Of a stretch of DNA of 64,000 nucleotides, positions 9,166-18,829 are shown in pieces. Within the stretch, counting starts at the first letter, position 1. Each line of letters begins with the position of its first letter. Made by a program: the position numbers and the translations under genes. The DNA lies in assembly GCF_030766935.1 (NCBI RefSeq), contig NZ_JASERL010000001.1:1233012-1297011 (forward strand), given 5' to 3'. The DNA comes from Streptomyces sp. KL109B (GTDB taxonomy: Bacteria; Actinomycetota; Actinomycetes; Streptomycetales; Streptomycetaceae). The notes under the pieces are model-generated. The model was not told the DNA's origin. It ran no database searches and saw only the letters and a program-made list of their open reading frames with translations.

Positions 9166-10167
9166 TCAGGCCTCCCTCTTGCCGTTGTTCTCGGTGTTGT
9201 CGCGCTGCTGCCAGCCCTCGCCCCAGCCCGGCTGCGCAGGCTGCGCCTGCTGTGCCGGCTGGTCGGTGTGCGCGTGGTACTCGACCGACTCCGCCGTCAG
9301 CTGCATGAACGCCTCCTCCAGGGAGGCCTGTTGCGGGCTCAGTTCGTGCAGGACGAGCTGGTGGCTCGCGGCGAGTTCGCCGAGTTCCTCGGGGGAGTGG
9401 CCGTCGACCTCGAGCGAGCCGTTGCCGGTCTCCACGACCGTGATGCCGGACCTGTGCAGCACGTCGAGCAGGCGCTCGCGCTGCGGGGAGCGGAGGCGTA
9501 CGTAGGCGCGGGAGTTCTGCCGGATGAACTCCGGCATCGACATGTCGGCGAGGAGGCGCCCCTGCCCGATGACGACGAGGTGGTCGGCGGTGAGTGCCAT
9601 CTCGCTCATCAGGTGCGAGGAGACGAAGACCGTACGGCCCGCCGCCGCGAGTGACTTCATCAGGTTGCGGATCCAGTGGATGCCCTCGGGGTCGAGGCCG
9701 TTGACCGGCTCGTCGAACATCAGGATCTGCGGGTCGCCGAGGAGTGCGCCCGCGATGCCGAGGCGCTGGCCCATGCCGAGCGAGAAACCCTTCGCCTTCT
9801 TCTTGGCGACCGCCGTGAGGCCGACGGTGTCGAGCACCTCGTGTACGCGGCTCTTGGGGATGCCGTTCGACTGCGCGAGGCACAGGAGGTGGTTGTAGGC
9901 GCTGCGGCCGCCGTGCATCGCCTTCGCGTCGAGGAGCGCGCCGATGTAGCGCAGCGGGTCCTTGAGCTGGGCGTAGTGCTTGCCGTCGATGTGGACGTCG
10001 CCGGCCGTCGGGTTGTCGAGGCCGAGCATCATCCGCATGGTGGTGGATTTGCCGGCGCCGTTGGGGCCAAGGAATCCGGTGACGATTCCTGGGCGGACGG
10101 AGAAGGTGAGGTCGTCGACGGCGGTTTTCTCGCCGTAGCGCTTGGTCAGCCCCGAGAGCTCGATCAT
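9166..10167 (-). CDS. ABC transporter ATP-binding protein
   Basis: A 333-residue ABC-2/DrrA-type ATPase: Walker A GPNGAGKST, signature FSLGMGQR, Walker B ILMFDEPVNGLDPEG, H-loop SSHLMSE. The C-terminal regulatory part ends in a short Gln/Pro-rich stretch. It is very similar in order and motifs to the ATPase at 6422-7555, so the two modules probably arose by tandem duplication of an ATPase/permease pair. It is the first gene of the module and sits downstream of the filP terminator region. Confidence 0.93.
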   Translation of the reverse strand: MIELSGLTKRYGEKTAVDDLTFSVRPGIVTGFLGPNGAGKSTTMRMMLGLDNPTAGDVHIDGKHYAQLKDPLRYIGALLDAKAMHGGRSAYNHLLCLAQSNGIPKSRVHEVLDTVGLTAVAKKKAKGFSLGMGQRLGIAGALLGDPQILMFDEPVNGLDPEGIHWIRNLMKSLAAAGRTVFVSSHLMSEMALTADHLVVIGQGRLLADMSMPEFIRQNSRAYVRLRSPQRERLLDVLHRSGITVVETGNGSLEVDGHSPEELGELAASHQLVLHELSPQQASLEEAFMQLTAESVEYHAHTDQPAQQAQPAQPGWGEGWQQRDNTENNGKREA

Positions 10168-10191
10168 GCCGCCACGCTAAATCGTGACAAA

Positions 10192-10221
10192 GCCCCCGGC
10201 CACTTAAGTGGGACCGGGGGC
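10192..10221. terminator. Hairpin upstream of the ABC module
   Basis: GCCCCCGG and CCGGGGGC form the outer stem, around an inner palindrome CCACTTAAGTGG offset by a two-base bulge. It lies 25 bases before the ABC ATPase start and downstream of filP, so it could end filP transcripts or act in the leader of the ABC operon. Confidence 0.5.
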
Positions 10222-10233
10222 CGTCGTTGCGCC

Positions 10234-10393
10234 AATCAAGCCCCGTCGGCGATTGGTGACCGGGGCAAATCAAGCCCCGCCGGCGATTGAGGCGCGGGGT
10301 CCGGGGCGGAGCCCCGCGGCCTCAGCCCCGGCGTGGGTTGCGCTCCCGGGGCTCTGCCCCGGACCCCGCTGCTCAATCGCCGCAGGGGCTTGA
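10234..10393. repeat. Dispersed palindromic repeat: two direct copies and one inverted copy
   Basis: A truncated copy (about 10234-10266), a full copy (10267-10319) beginning TCAAGCCCCGCCGGCGATTG, and an inverted copy (about 10347-10393). The inverted copy begins a few bases after the filP stop codon. The head-to-head arrangement could form a larger cruciform. Confidence 0.85.
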
Positions 10394-10398
10394 ATGGC

Positions 10399-11334
10399 CT
10401 ACCGGGACTGCTGGGCCGGGACGCCGCGGGAGATGGGCTCGTCCTCCGCCGGGGCGCCCGCGGCGGCGACGGCCGCGCCCGTGAGGGTGGCCAGCATCTC
10501 GCGGACGTTCGTGAGCTGCGCGTTGATCGAGTCGCGGCGATTCGTGAGCGCCGCGAGCTCGCGCTCGGACTCCGACCGGATGCGGTCCGCCTTCGCGTTC
10601 GCGTCCGCCACGATGTCCTCGGCCTGACGCTGCGCCGTCTCCACCGTCTGCCGCGCACGGCGCTCGGCGTCGGTGCGGAGCTTCTCGGCCTCCAGGCGGA
10701 GCTGCTCCGCGCGGTGCTCGATCTCGGCGAGGCGCTTCTCGGCCTTGGCCTGACGCGAGGCGAGGTCGCGCTCCGACTGCTCGCGGCGCTTGGCCAGGTT
10801 CGTCTCGAAGTCGGCGGCGGCCTGCGCGGCCTTGGCGCGGGTCTCCTCGAAGAGGGCGTCCGCCTCCTCGCGCTTGGACTGCGCGTCCTTCTGCGCCTCG
10901 GTGCGCAGCGCGGTGGCCTCGCCCTTGGCCTTCTCGACGATCCGAACGCCCTCGTCCTCGGCCTTGGCCTTGCGCTCGGCGGCGAACGACTCCGCGTCGT
11001 TGCGCACCTGCTGGGCCGCGGACTCGGCGAGCTCCCGGTGCTGCTCGGCCGCCCTGCGGGCCTCTTCGCGCAGGTCCTTGGCCTCCTCCTCGGCGAGGCG
11101 GAGGATCTTCTCGACGCGGGCGCCGAGGCCGGCGTACGACGGCTCCGCGTCGTTCACCTGCGCCTGAGCGTTCTGCGTCTCGAGGTGCAGTTCCTCGATG
11201 CGCTTTTCCAGAGCAGTGATGCGGGCAAGAGCGCTGTCACGGTCGGAGACGAGCTTGGAGATCCGTTCGTCCACCTGAGCGCGGTCGTACCCACGCCGCA
11301 CAAGCTCGAAGCCGTAGGGGGAAGTGTCGCTCAT
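10399..11334 (-). CDS. filP: FilP, filament-forming coiled-coil cytoskeletal protein
   Basis: A 311-residue protein starting MSDTSPYGFELVRRGYDRAQ, the DivIVA-like N-terminal motif of the Streptomyces FilP/Scy family. It is followed by about 220 residues of almost unbroken coiled coil rich in Ala, Glu, Arg and Lys. FilP self-assembles into a meshwork behind growing hyphal tips and works with DivIVA and Scy. The ATG has AGGAACCCC before it. The neighbouring upstream gene is scy, the usual arrangement. Length agrees with the roughly 310 residues known for FilP. Confidence 0.95.
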   Translation of the reverse strand: MSDTSPYGFELVRRGYDRAQVDERISKLVSDRDSALARITALEKRIEELHLETQNAQAQVNDAEPSYAGLGARVEKILRLAEEEAKDLREEARRAAEQHRELAESAAQQVRNDAESFAAERKAKAEDEGVRIVEKAKGEATALRTEAQKDAQSKREEADALFEETRAKAAQAAADFETNLAKRREQSERDLASRQAKAEKRLAEIEHRAEQLRLEAEKLRTDAERRARQTVETAQRQAEDIVADANAKADRIRSESERELAALTNRRDSINAQLTNVREMLATLTGAAVAAAGAPAEDEPISRGVPAQQSR

Positions 11335-11374
11335 GGGGTTCCTGTCGAATGAGACCGGTGAGGTGATAGGGGGA

Positions 11375-11380
11375 ATCCTA
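11375..11380 (-). promoter_or_regulatory. Possible -10 element of filP
   Basis: TAGGAT on the minus strand, about 40 bases before the filP ATG. No convincing -35 hexamer is seen at the right distance, so this is a weak call. It would give filP its own promoter within the 193-base scy-filP gap. Confidence 0.35.
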
Positions 11381-11527
11381 GGGGGCGTAGCGGCGTGTCA
11401 TCGGGCAGATGCCGGTTTGATCAGGCTTCAGCTCTAAAATGTCACCCCTTTTGAGTGGCGTAGGGACTGAGTGCTTGCCAGGAACAAGGTCAAAGGTCCT
11501 TGGTGAGCACGGTCGTTGGCCGGATGG

Positions 11528-14500
11528 CTAGCCCTCTGACCCCTTGCCACTCGAACGTGTGGCACCCGCCGAGGCCCCAGCCTTGACGCCACCCGCGGCG
11601 GAGCCGCTATTGGACCCTGTCTTGCCTCCCCCGCCGGACGGAGCCTCAAAACTCTCCAACGCCTCCAGAACGTCCTGGACACGGGAGATCTCGGCATTGA
11701 TGTCCTCGCGGCGCCTGACCAGCACGTCGAGTTCCCGCTGGCCCTTTTCGAGCATGGCGGTGGCCTCCTGCTCGGCATCCGACTTGATCTTGTCGGCCTC
11801 GCGGGAGAGTTCGGCCTTCTTCTGCTCGGCTTCCTTGAGGAGCCCTTCGGCCTTCTTCACGGCGGCGATACGGACCCTGCCGGCCTCCGAATTGGCTTCG
11901 CTGAGCATCTCCTTGGCCTTGGACTGCGCCTCGGAGAGCTGCTCCTCGGCCGCCTTGACCAGGGCGTCACAGCGCTCGCCCGCGCTCTTCATGGCTTCCG
12001 CGGACTCGCGGCGCGCGTGCTCGTGCAGCTCCTCGATCTCGGCCGTGATCCGGTCGCGCAGCTCCTCGGCGCGCTCCCTGATCTGCGTCGCGTCCCGGCG
12101 CGCGCCGACCAGCAACTCGTCCGCGTCCGTACGGGACTTCTCCACGATCGAGTTGCCCTCGACGGTCGCCTCGGAGACCAGGCGCTCGGCCTCCGTGCGG
12201 GCCGCGCCGACCATCGTGTCGGCCTGCGACTCCGCGTCGGCGGTGGTCTTCTGCGCCGTCTCCTGGGCGTCCCGGGTCAGCTTGTCGGCCTCGGTCGCGG
12301 ACTCCGTGATGAGCTTGTCGACCTGCTCAGCGGCCTCCGTACGCCGCTTGTTGGCGTCCTTGCGGGCCTCGTCCAGGGTGCGCTCGGCCTCCTCGCGGGC
12401 GGCCGTCGTGATGGACTCGGCCTCCGCCGCGGCGTCCGCCTTCACGCGCTCCGATTCGGTGCGGATCCGCTCGGCGTGCTGCTGGGCGGAGGCGACCGTC
12501 TCGGCGGCCTCGGCGCGCAGCCGCTCCGCGTCGCCGGACGCGTCCGAGATCAACTTCTCGGCCTTGGCGACGGATTCGGCGCGGACCCGCTCGGCCTCGG
12601 TCTGCGTCTCGGTCGTCAACTGCTCGGCCGCGGCCGTCGATTCGGCGCGCAGCCGCTCGGCCTCCGTGGTCGCGTCGGCGACGCGCTTCTCGGCCTGCGC
12701 GGTGGACTCGGCGGTCAGCCGCTCGGCCTCCGTCGTGGCGTCGCCGACCAGCTGCTCGGCGCGCTCCGTGGACTCGGTGCGGACCCGCTCCGCCTCCGCG
12801 TTGGTCTCCGTCGTCAGGCGCTCGGCCTCCGCCGTCGCCTCGGTGATCAGCGTGTCGGCCTGCGTCGCCGCGTCGGAGCGGATCCGGTTGGCGTCCTCGC
12901 GGGCGTCCGCGCGGGTGCGCGAGGCGTCCTGGTCGGCGGCCGAGCGCAGGTCCGAGGCCTCCGTACGGACCTGCTGGGCGTGCTCCGTGGCGTCCGTGCG
13001 CAGCCGCTCCGCCTCGGTGAACGCCTCCGAGACCGTGCGCTCCGCCATGGCCTTGGCGGCCTCCGCCTCCGCGGTGGCGTCGGCGCGCACCCGGTTCGCG
13101 TCCTCGGTGGCGCGCTCGCGCTCCGCGTACGCGTCCGCGCGGACCCGGTCGGCCTCCTCCTGCGCCTCCGTCTTCGTACGCTCCGCCGCGTGCTCGGCGG
13201 CGGACCGCAGCCCGGTGATCTCCTCCTGGGCCTGCTCGTGCAGACCGGCCACGGAGTCGCGCACCTGCTGCGCCGTCTGCTCGGCGGTGGAGACCATCTC
13301 GGTCGCCCGCTGGTCCGCCTCCTCGACCAGACGTACGGCCTCGGCCTGCGCCTCCTCGACACGCGCGCGTGCCACGGCGAGCAGTTCCTCGCTCTGCTCG
13401 CGGGCCCGCTCGCGCTCCTGGTCGGCCTCCTCGCGCGCGGAGCCGAGCGTCTCCTCGGCCTCGCGGCGCCGCCTGGCCGCCTCCTCCTGGGCCGCGGACA
13501 GCGTCTCGGCGGCCTCGGCGGCGATCCGCTCGGCGGCGGTCTGCGCCTCGGCGCGGATCCGGTCGGCGGACTCCTGCGCCTCCGTCTTGAGCCGCTCGGC
13601 CTCGGTGGCGGCCTCGGTACGCAGTCGTACGGCGGCGTTCTCGGCCTCGGAGCGGGTCGTCGACGCGTCGGACGCGGCCTCCGTACGCAGGCGCTCGGCC
13701 TCCGCCTCGGCCTGCTGCTGCACCGTACGCGCGCGTTCCGCGGCGTCCGCGCGCATCCGCTCGACCTCGTCGGCGGCCTCGCGGCGCAGCGTCTCGCCCT
13801 GCTCCCGCGCCTCGTTCAGCGTCGTCTCCGACGCGGTCAGGCGCTCCTCGGCCTCCGTGTGCAGGCGGGTCAGCTCGCGGGCCGCCTCGTCCTGCTTGGC
13901 CCGCATCGCCTCCTCGGCCTCGTCCTTGAGCGCCTGCGCCGCGCTCTCCGCCTCGGACCTGGTGGTCTCGGCCTGCTCCTCGGCCTCGGTGCGGTAGCGC
14001 TCGGCCTCCGCGCGCGTGCGCTCCAGGGTCTCCTCGGCCTGCTTGCGCAGCGACGTGGCGCGCTCGATGGCCTCCGTGCGGACCCGCTCGCTCTCCTCCG
14101 TCGCGTTGCCGCGCAGCTCGTCGGCGTCCGCCTTCGCCTTGGCGAGGAGCTGCTCGGCGGTGCTGGCGGCCTCCTCGATCTGCTGGACGGACTCGCGGCG
14201 GGCCTCGGCCCGGATCCGCTCGCCCTCCTCGACGGCCTCGGCCCGCAGCTGCTCGGCCTCGCCGCGAAGGCGCCGCGCCTCCTCCTGGAGCTCGACGGTC
14301 TTGGCGCGGTACTCCTTGGTGTCGTCCTTGGCCGCGCCCTTGAGTTCCGTCGCCACGTCGTGCGCCTCGGCGCGCAGCCGGTCGGCCTCCGCCTCGGCCT
14401 CGCTGCGGATCCGCTCCGCCTCGTCGGCGGCGGCCTTCGTCGTCGTCTTCGCTTCCTCGGACGCCTTGTTGAGCACGTCCTCGGCGGTGCGGGCGGCCTT

Positions 14501-15604
14501 CGCGAGCTCGCCCGCGGTCTCCTCGGCGGTGACCGTACGGGCCTTCTCCTTGGCCTCGGCGATCAGCTTCTCGCCCTCGGCGCGCGCGTCGGCGACGACC
14601 TGCTCGGCCTCCGACTTGGTGGCCTCGGCCTCCTTGGTCGCCTCCTGCACGAGGCGAGCCACCTGCTCCTTCGCGGTGCGGGTGCGCTGCTCGTTCGTGG
14701 ACTCGGCGCTCGCGAGCTGCTTGGCCGCGGCGTCCTTGGCCTCCGCGAGCACCTTGTCGGCCTCGGCGCGGGCCTCGCGCAGCGCGCTGTCCGCCTCGGC
14801 GATCTTCTGCTCGGCGGCGCGGCTCAGCTCGCCGGAGCGGCGCCGGGCCTGCTCCGACTCCTCGCTCGTCGACGTACGCAGCTGCTCGGCGTGGTCGGTC
14901 GCCTCCTGCGCCTGCGTCGACGCCGCGTTCAGCAGGCGCTCAGCGTCCTGCCGGGCGCGGGCCAGGATCTGCTGCGCCTCGGTGCGCGCGTCCTCGGCCT
15001 CGGACGTGAGCCGCTGGCGGGCCTGCTCGGAGACCCGCTCGGCCTCCGCGCGGGCGGCGGCGAGGGCCTGGTCGGCCTCGGCGCGGGACTCGTCGAGGAG
15101 GCGGCGGGCCTGCTGCTCGGTACGCGCGCGCAGTTGCTCGGCCCACTGCACGTTCTCGTTGACGTGGTTCTCGACCGTGCGGCGGCGCTCGGACAGCTCC
15201 TGGTCGAGCTGCTGGCGGCGGTTGACCGCCTCCGTGTGCAGCTCGGACTGGAGCCGGGACTGCTGCTCGGCGTGTTCCTGGAGGATCCGCTGGGTCTGCG
15301 CGCGGGCCTCGCGCAGCTCGCGCTCGGCGTCGGCGCGCAGCTGATCGGCCTGGATCTGCGCGTTACGGAGGAGCTGCTCGGCCTGATAGCCGATGTCCGA
15401 CCCGTCGTAGGCAGGCCGGGACGCGAGGCTGCGGCGCGCCTCGTGCAGCTTGGCGCGCAACACCTCCACCTGGTAGCCGAGGTCCTCGGCGTGCTGGACG
15501 GCCTTCTCCCGATCGGTCTTCAGCCGGTCCATCTCGGCTTCGAACCGCGAGAGATGGTCGGTCTCAGCCGGCCGTCGGCCGTCCTGGCTCTCGTAGCCCC
15601 GCAC
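11528..15604 (-). CDS. scy: Scy, giant coiled-coil polarity scaffold
   Basis: About 1358 residues of nearly continuous coiled coil built from Ala/Glu/Arg/Thr repeats (ATTEAERLRAE-type units), as in Streptomyces Scy, a scaffold that organises the tip polarisome with DivIVA and FilP. The N-terminus carries LGYQVEVLRAKLHEARR, a DivIVA-like segment. I chose the GTG at 15604 (VRGYESQ): the 18 codons above it, back to an ATG at 15658, use AT-ending and rare codons (TTG, CGA, CCA, GCT) unlike the gene, and that ATG lacks a ribosome site. The C-terminus is a short Gly/Ser/Lys tail. The regular composition creates very long antisense frames, which are artefacts. Confidence 0.93.
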   Translation of the reverse strand: MRGYESQDGRRPAETDHLSRFEAEMDRLKTDREKAVQHAEDLGYQVEVLRAKLHEARRSLASRPAYDGSDIGYQAEQLLRNAQIQADQLRADAERELREARAQTQRILQEHAEQQSRLQSELHTEAVNRRQQLDQELSERRRTVENHVNENVQWAEQLRARTEQQARRLLDESRAEADQALAAARAEAERVSEQARQRLTSEAEDARTEAQQILARARQDAERLLNAASTQAQEATDHAEQLRTSTSEESEQARRRSGELSRAAEQKIAEADSALREARAEADKVLAEAKDAAAKQLASAESTNEQRTRTAKEQVARLVQEATKEAEATKSEAEQVVADARAEGEKLIAEAKEKARTVTAEETAGELAKAARTAEDVLNKASEEAKTTTKAAADEAERIRSEAEAEADRLRAEAHDVATELKGAAKDDTKEYRAKTVELQEEARRLRGEAEQLRAEAVEEGERIRAEARRESVQQIEEAASTAEQLLAKAKADADELRGNATEESERVRTEAIERATSLRKQAEETLERTRAEAERYRTEAEEQAETTRSEAESAAQALKDEAEEAMRAKQDEAARELTRLHTEAEERLTASETTLNEAREQGETLRREAADEVERMRADAAERARTVQQQAEAEAERLRTEAASDASTTRSEAENAAVRLRTEAATEAERLKTEAQESADRIRAEAQTAAERIAAEAAETLSAAQEEAARRRREAEETLGSAREEADQERERAREQSEELLAVARARVEEAQAEAVRLVEEADQRATEMVSTAEQTAQQVRDSVAGLHEQAQEEITGLRSAAEHAAERTKTEAQEEADRVRADAYAERERATEDANRVRADATAEAEAAKAMAERTVSEAFTEAERLRTDATEHAQQVRTEASDLRSAADQDASRTRADAREDANRIRSDAATQADTLITEATAEAERLTTETNAEAERVRTESTERAEQLVGDATTEAERLTAESTAQAEKRVADATTEAERLRAESTAAAEQLTTETQTEAERVRAESVAKAEKLISDASGDAERLRAEAAETVASAQQHAERIRTESERVKADAAAEAESITTAAREEAERTLDEARKDANKRRTEAAEQVDKLITESATEADKLTRDAQETAQKTTADAESQADTMVGAARTEAERLVSEATVEGNSIVEKSRTDADELLVGARRDATQIRERAEELRDRITAEIEELHEHARRESAEAMKSAGERCDALVKAAEEQLSEAQSKAKEMLSEANSEAGRVRIAAVKKAEGLLKEAEQKKAELSREADKIKSDAEQEATAMLEKGQRELDVLVRRREDINAEISRVQDVLEALESFEAPSGGGGKTGSNSGSAAGGVKAGASAGATRSSGKGSEG

Positions 15605-15846
15605 TGCGCGGTCCCATCCGTCCCCTGGTCGCAAGTTCTTCTTACGAGCCCCGTCCATCCCGCGAACGAGGCCCCCGGGGAATGGTGTCAGATCGAATTC
15701 GACGGTGCGGTCGGACCGTTCGGCTGGCGCCGTGTGCTGCCCGACTGTGCCCCGACCCTCGTCCCCCGATACCCGGACCCCGGCCCACGACCGGCCGTTG
15801 GAGACGGCAGCCGCCCCACAACCCTACCGGGCGGACTATGTGGAGG

Positions 15847-16287
15847 TCAGTGCTCCACCGAGTCCTTCGGTGCGGCGGTGACGAGTTCGGTCAGTACGCC
15901 GTGGCAGTCCTTGGGGTGCAGGAACGTGATCCGCGAGTCCATCGAGCCACGTCGCGGCTCGTCGTACAGGACTCGTACGCCCTTGTCCTTGATGTCGGCG
16001 GCGTCCGCGTCGACGTCGGCCGTGCCGAAGGCGATGTGGTGCACGCCCTCGCCGTTCTTGGCCAGCCACTTGCCGACGGCCGAGTCCTCGCGGGTCGGTT
16101 CGAGCAGCTGGAGGTAGGAGGCGCCGCCGTCGGAGGTCTCGTTGATCTTGAGCATGGCCTCGCGTACGCCCTGCTCCTCGTTGACCTCGGAGTGGAAGAC
16201 CTCGAAGCCGTACGTGGCCCGGTAGAACTCGACTGTCTCGTCGAGGTTGAAGCAGGCGATCCCGATGTGGTCGATTCGCGTCAGCAT
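15847..16287 (-). CDS. mce: Methylmalonyl-CoA epimerase
   Basis: A 146-residue VOC-fold enzyme that interconverts the (R) and (S) forms of methylmalonyl-CoA. It starts MLTRIDHIGIACFNLDE, with the metal-ligand histidine in DHIGIA; GVHHIAFG and GVLTELV provide the remaining expected metal-site region and glutamate. The length fits the family. The frame extends 17 codons upstream, but homologues start at this ATG. It is divergent from the thiolase gene and close to meaB, which places it in the propionate/methylmalonyl-CoA pathway. Confidence 0.95.
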   Translation of the reverse strand: MLTRIDHIGIACFNLDETVEFYRATYGFEVFHSEVNEEQGVREAMLKINETSDGGASYLQLLEPTREDSAVGKWLAKNGEGVHHIAFGTADVDADAADIKDKGVRVLYDEPRRGSMDSRITFLHPKDCHGVLTELVTAAPKDSVEH

Positions 16288-16426
16288 GCTGTAAGTGCAG
16301 CGCGGTTCGGGGCGGTTACGCAACGTGCGCGCGATCACACCCCTGTGACGATGACGTGCGCCATACCGGTCAGTACCTTTCTAGGTAAACCCTCGTTCAC
16401 TCCTCACCTCCAAGGGGCCGTGCCTC

Positions 16427-17638
16427 ATGTCAGGAACGACCGGAACGACCGGCAGCACGTCAGTGATCGTCGCGGGCGCGCGCACGCCCATGGGCCGACT
16501 GCTCGGCTCGCTCAAGTCCTTCTCCGGAGCCGACCTCGGCGGCTTCGCGATCAAGGCCGCCCTCGACCGTGCGGGGATCGGTGGCGACCAGGTGCAGTAC
16601 GTGATCATGGGTCAGGTGCTGCAGGCCGGGGCGGGGCAGATCCCGGCGCGCCAGGCCGCCGTCAAGGCGGGCATCCCGATGAACGTCCCGGCGCTCACCA
16701 TCAACAAGGTGTGCCTGTCCGGGCTCGACGCCATCGCGCTCGCCGACCAACTCGTTCGCGCCGGCGAATTCGACGTGGTCGTGGCCGGCGGCCAGGAGTC
16801 CATGACGAACGCCCCGCACCTCCTCCCGAAGTCCCGTGAGGGCTACAAGTACGGCGCCGTCGAGATGCTCGACGCGATGGCGCACGACGGGCTCACCGAC
16901 TCCTTCGAGAACATCCCCATGGGCGCCTCGACGGAGAAGCACAACACCCGCCTCGGCATCGCACGCCCCGAGCAGGACGAGGTCGCAGCGCTCTCCCACC
17001 AGCGGGCCGCCGCCGCGCAGAAGAACGGCACCTTCGAGGCCGAGATCACGCCCGTCGAGATCCCGCAGCGCAAGGGCGAGCCGGTCGTCTTCAGCAAGGA
17101 CGAGGGCATCCGCGGCGAGACGACGACGGAGTCCCTCGGCAAGCTGCGCCCGGCCTTCGCCAAGGACGGCACGATCACCGCGGGCACCTCCTCGCAGATC
17201 TCCGACGGCGCCGCCGCGGTCGTCGTCATGAGCAAGACGAAGGCGCAGGAGCTGGGCCTTGAATGGATCGCCGAGATCGGCGCGCACGGCAACGTCGCGG
17301 GTCCGGACAACTCGTTGCAGTCGCAGCCTTCGAACGCGATCCAGCACGCCCTGAAGAAGGAGGGCCTGGAGGTCGAGGACCTCGACCTCATCGAGATCAA
17401 CGAGGCCTTCGCGGCGGTCGCCGTGCAGTCAATGAAGGACCTCGGCGTGTCCTCGGAAAAGGTGAACGTCAACGGCGGGGCCATCGCCCTCGGTCACCCG
17501 ATCGGGATGTCCGGCGCGCGTATCGTGCTCCACCTCGCCCTTGAGCTGAAGCGGCGCGGCGGCGGTGTCGGCGCGGCGGCGCTGTGCGGTGGCGGTGGCC
17601 AGGGTGACGCGCTGGTGGTGCGGGTACCCAAGGCGTAA
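16427..17638 (+). CDS. Acetyl-CoA C-acetyltransferase (thiolase)
   Basis: A 403-residue thiolase that condenses two acetyl-CoA to acetoacetyl-CoA or runs the reverse reaction. The nucleophilic cysteine is in [10 protein letters not shown] (Cys96). The second catalytic region is [16 protein letters not shown], with the catalytic histidine, and the general-base cysteine is in [12 protein letters not shown]. Acetoacetyl-CoA feeds butyryl-CoA and, through acyl-CoA mutases, methylmalonyl-CoA supply, which suits the adjacent mce and meaB. The start follows a run of Thr/Gly-rich residues that are probably disordered. Confidence 0.95.
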   Translation: MSGTTGTTGSTSVIVAGARTPMGRLLGSLKSFSGADLGGFAIKAALDRAGIGGDQVQYVIMGQVLQAGAGQIPARQAAVKAGIPMNVPALTINKVCLSGLDAIALADQLVRAGEFDVVVAGGQESMTNAPHLLPKSREGYKYGAVEMLDAMAHDGLTDSFENIPMGASTEKHNTRLGIARPEQDEVAALSHQRAAAAQKNGTFEAEITPVEIPQRKGEPVVFSKDEGIRGETTTESLGKLRPAFAKDGTITAGTSSQISDGAAAVVVMSKTKAQELGLEWIAEIGAHGNVAGPDNSLQSQPSNAIQHALKKEGLEVEDLDLIEINEAFAAVAVQSMKDLGVSSEKVNVNGGAIALGHPIGMSGARIVLHLALELKRRGGGVGAAALCGGGGQGDALVVRVPKA

Positions 17639-17701
17639 GCGCCTTTCGGCGTTCGTGTTGTCTTCCTCGTACGTCTACGGGAACTGGTGAACGGAGCTGT
17701 G

Positions 17702-18658
17702 ATGCAGGACGTCCCCACGCTGGTCGCGCAGGCGAGGGAGGGCAGGCCGCGGGCGGTCGCCCGGCTGATCTCGCTGGTGGAGGGGGCGTCCCCGCAGCTG
17801 CGCGAGGTCATGGCGGCGCTGGCACCACTGACGGGCAACGCCTACGTGGTCGGTCTGACCGGCTCACCCGGTGTCGGCAAGTCGACGTCGACATCGGCGC
17901 TGGTGAGCGCGTACCGGCGGGCCGGGAAGCGGGTCGGCGTGCTCGCGGTCGACCCGTCGTCGCCGTTCAGCGGGGGCGCGCTGCTCGGTGACCGGGTCCG
18001 GATGTCGGAGCACGCGTCCGACCCCGGCGTCTACATCCGCTCGATGGCGACGCGCGGGCACCTCGGCGGCCTCGCCTGGGCGGCGCCGCAGGCGATCCGG
18101 GTCCTGGACGCGGCGGGCTGCGACGTGATCCTGGTCGAGACGGTCGGCGTCGGCCAGTCCGAGGTCGAGATCGCCTCGCAGGCGGATACGTCGATGGTGC
18201 TGCTCGCGCCCGGGATGGGCGACGGCATCCAGGCGGCCAAGGCCGGAATCCTGGAGATCGGCGACGTGTACGTGGTCAACAAGGCGGACCGTGACGGCGC
18301 GGACGCGACCGCCCGCGAGCTGAACCACATGCTGGGCCTCGGCGAGTCCCGCGCCCCCGGCGACTGGCGCCCGCCCATCGTCAAGACCGTCGCGGCGCGC
18401 GGCGAAGGCGTCGACGAGGTCGTCGAGGCGCTGGAGAAGCACCGCGCGTGGATGGAGGAGCGGGGCGTGCTCGCGGAGCGGCGTGCGGCGCGGGCGGCCC
18501 GCGAGGTCGAGACGATCGCGGTGACCGCGCTGCGCGAACGTATCGGTGACCTGTCCGGCGACCGGCGCCTCGGCGCCCTCGCCGAGCGCATCGTGTCGGG
18601 CGACCTCGACCCGTACCGGGCGGCGGACGAACTGGTGGCGGGCCTCACCGGCGCCTGA
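17702..18658 (+). CDS. meaB: MeaB, GTPase chaperone of B12-dependent acyl-CoA mutase
   Basis: A 318-residue G3E-family GTPase that protects and reloads the cobalamin cofactor of methylmalonyl-CoA mutase. Visible motifs are the P-loop GSPGVGKST, the switch-region VDPSSPFSGGALLGDR, VETVGVGQSEVE (G3 region), and NKAD for guanine specificity. A start at ATG 17702 is preferred because GGAG lies five to six bases before it; a GTG 15 bases upstream is the alternative. It follows the thiolase gene by about 60 bases in the same direction, probably as an operon. The mutase it serves is not adjacent; icmA is 17 kb away. Confidence 0.95.
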   Translation: MQDVPTLVAQAREGRPRAVARLISLVEGASPQLREVMAALAPLTGNAYVVGLTGSPGVGKSTSTSALVSAYRRAGKRVGVLAVDPSSPFSGGALLGDRVRMSEHASDPGVYIRSMATRGHLGGLAWAAPQAIRVLDAAGCDVILVETVGVGQSEVEIASQADTSMVLLAPGMGDGIQAAKAGILEIGDVYVVNKADRDGADATARELNHMLGLGESRAPGDWRPPIVKTVAARGEGVDEVVEALEKHRAWMEERGVLAERRAARAAREVETIAVTALRERIGDLSGDRRLGALAERIVSGDLDPYRAADELVAGLTGA

Positions 18659-18829
18659 CAGGGCCCTGGCCGGGCGCCGACCGGGGCCTGGGCGGGGTCC
18701 GAGGGTCTGTCCCTGGCGGGCGGCCGCTGTTACGGTGCGGCCATGTCTTTCCTCCGTGCGTAGAGAACTCCGGTGCTTTCACGGCCCGTTGAGTTCTCGC
18801 CGCATGCCATGCCTCGGAGGAAAACCGTC

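Noticed and set aside
10399..15604. scy and filP as one split gene or a frameshifted pair
   Set aside because: Each has its own DivIVA-like N-terminus, ribosome site and stop, with a 193-base gap; the pair is known as two genes.
12017..16117. A 1366-residue open frame antisense to scy, and an 817-residue one at 11544-13997
   Set aside because: The regular Glu/Ala/Arg codon pattern of the coiled coil removes stops on the other strand. The products are Leu/Gly/Arg- or Ser/Arg-rich with no domains.
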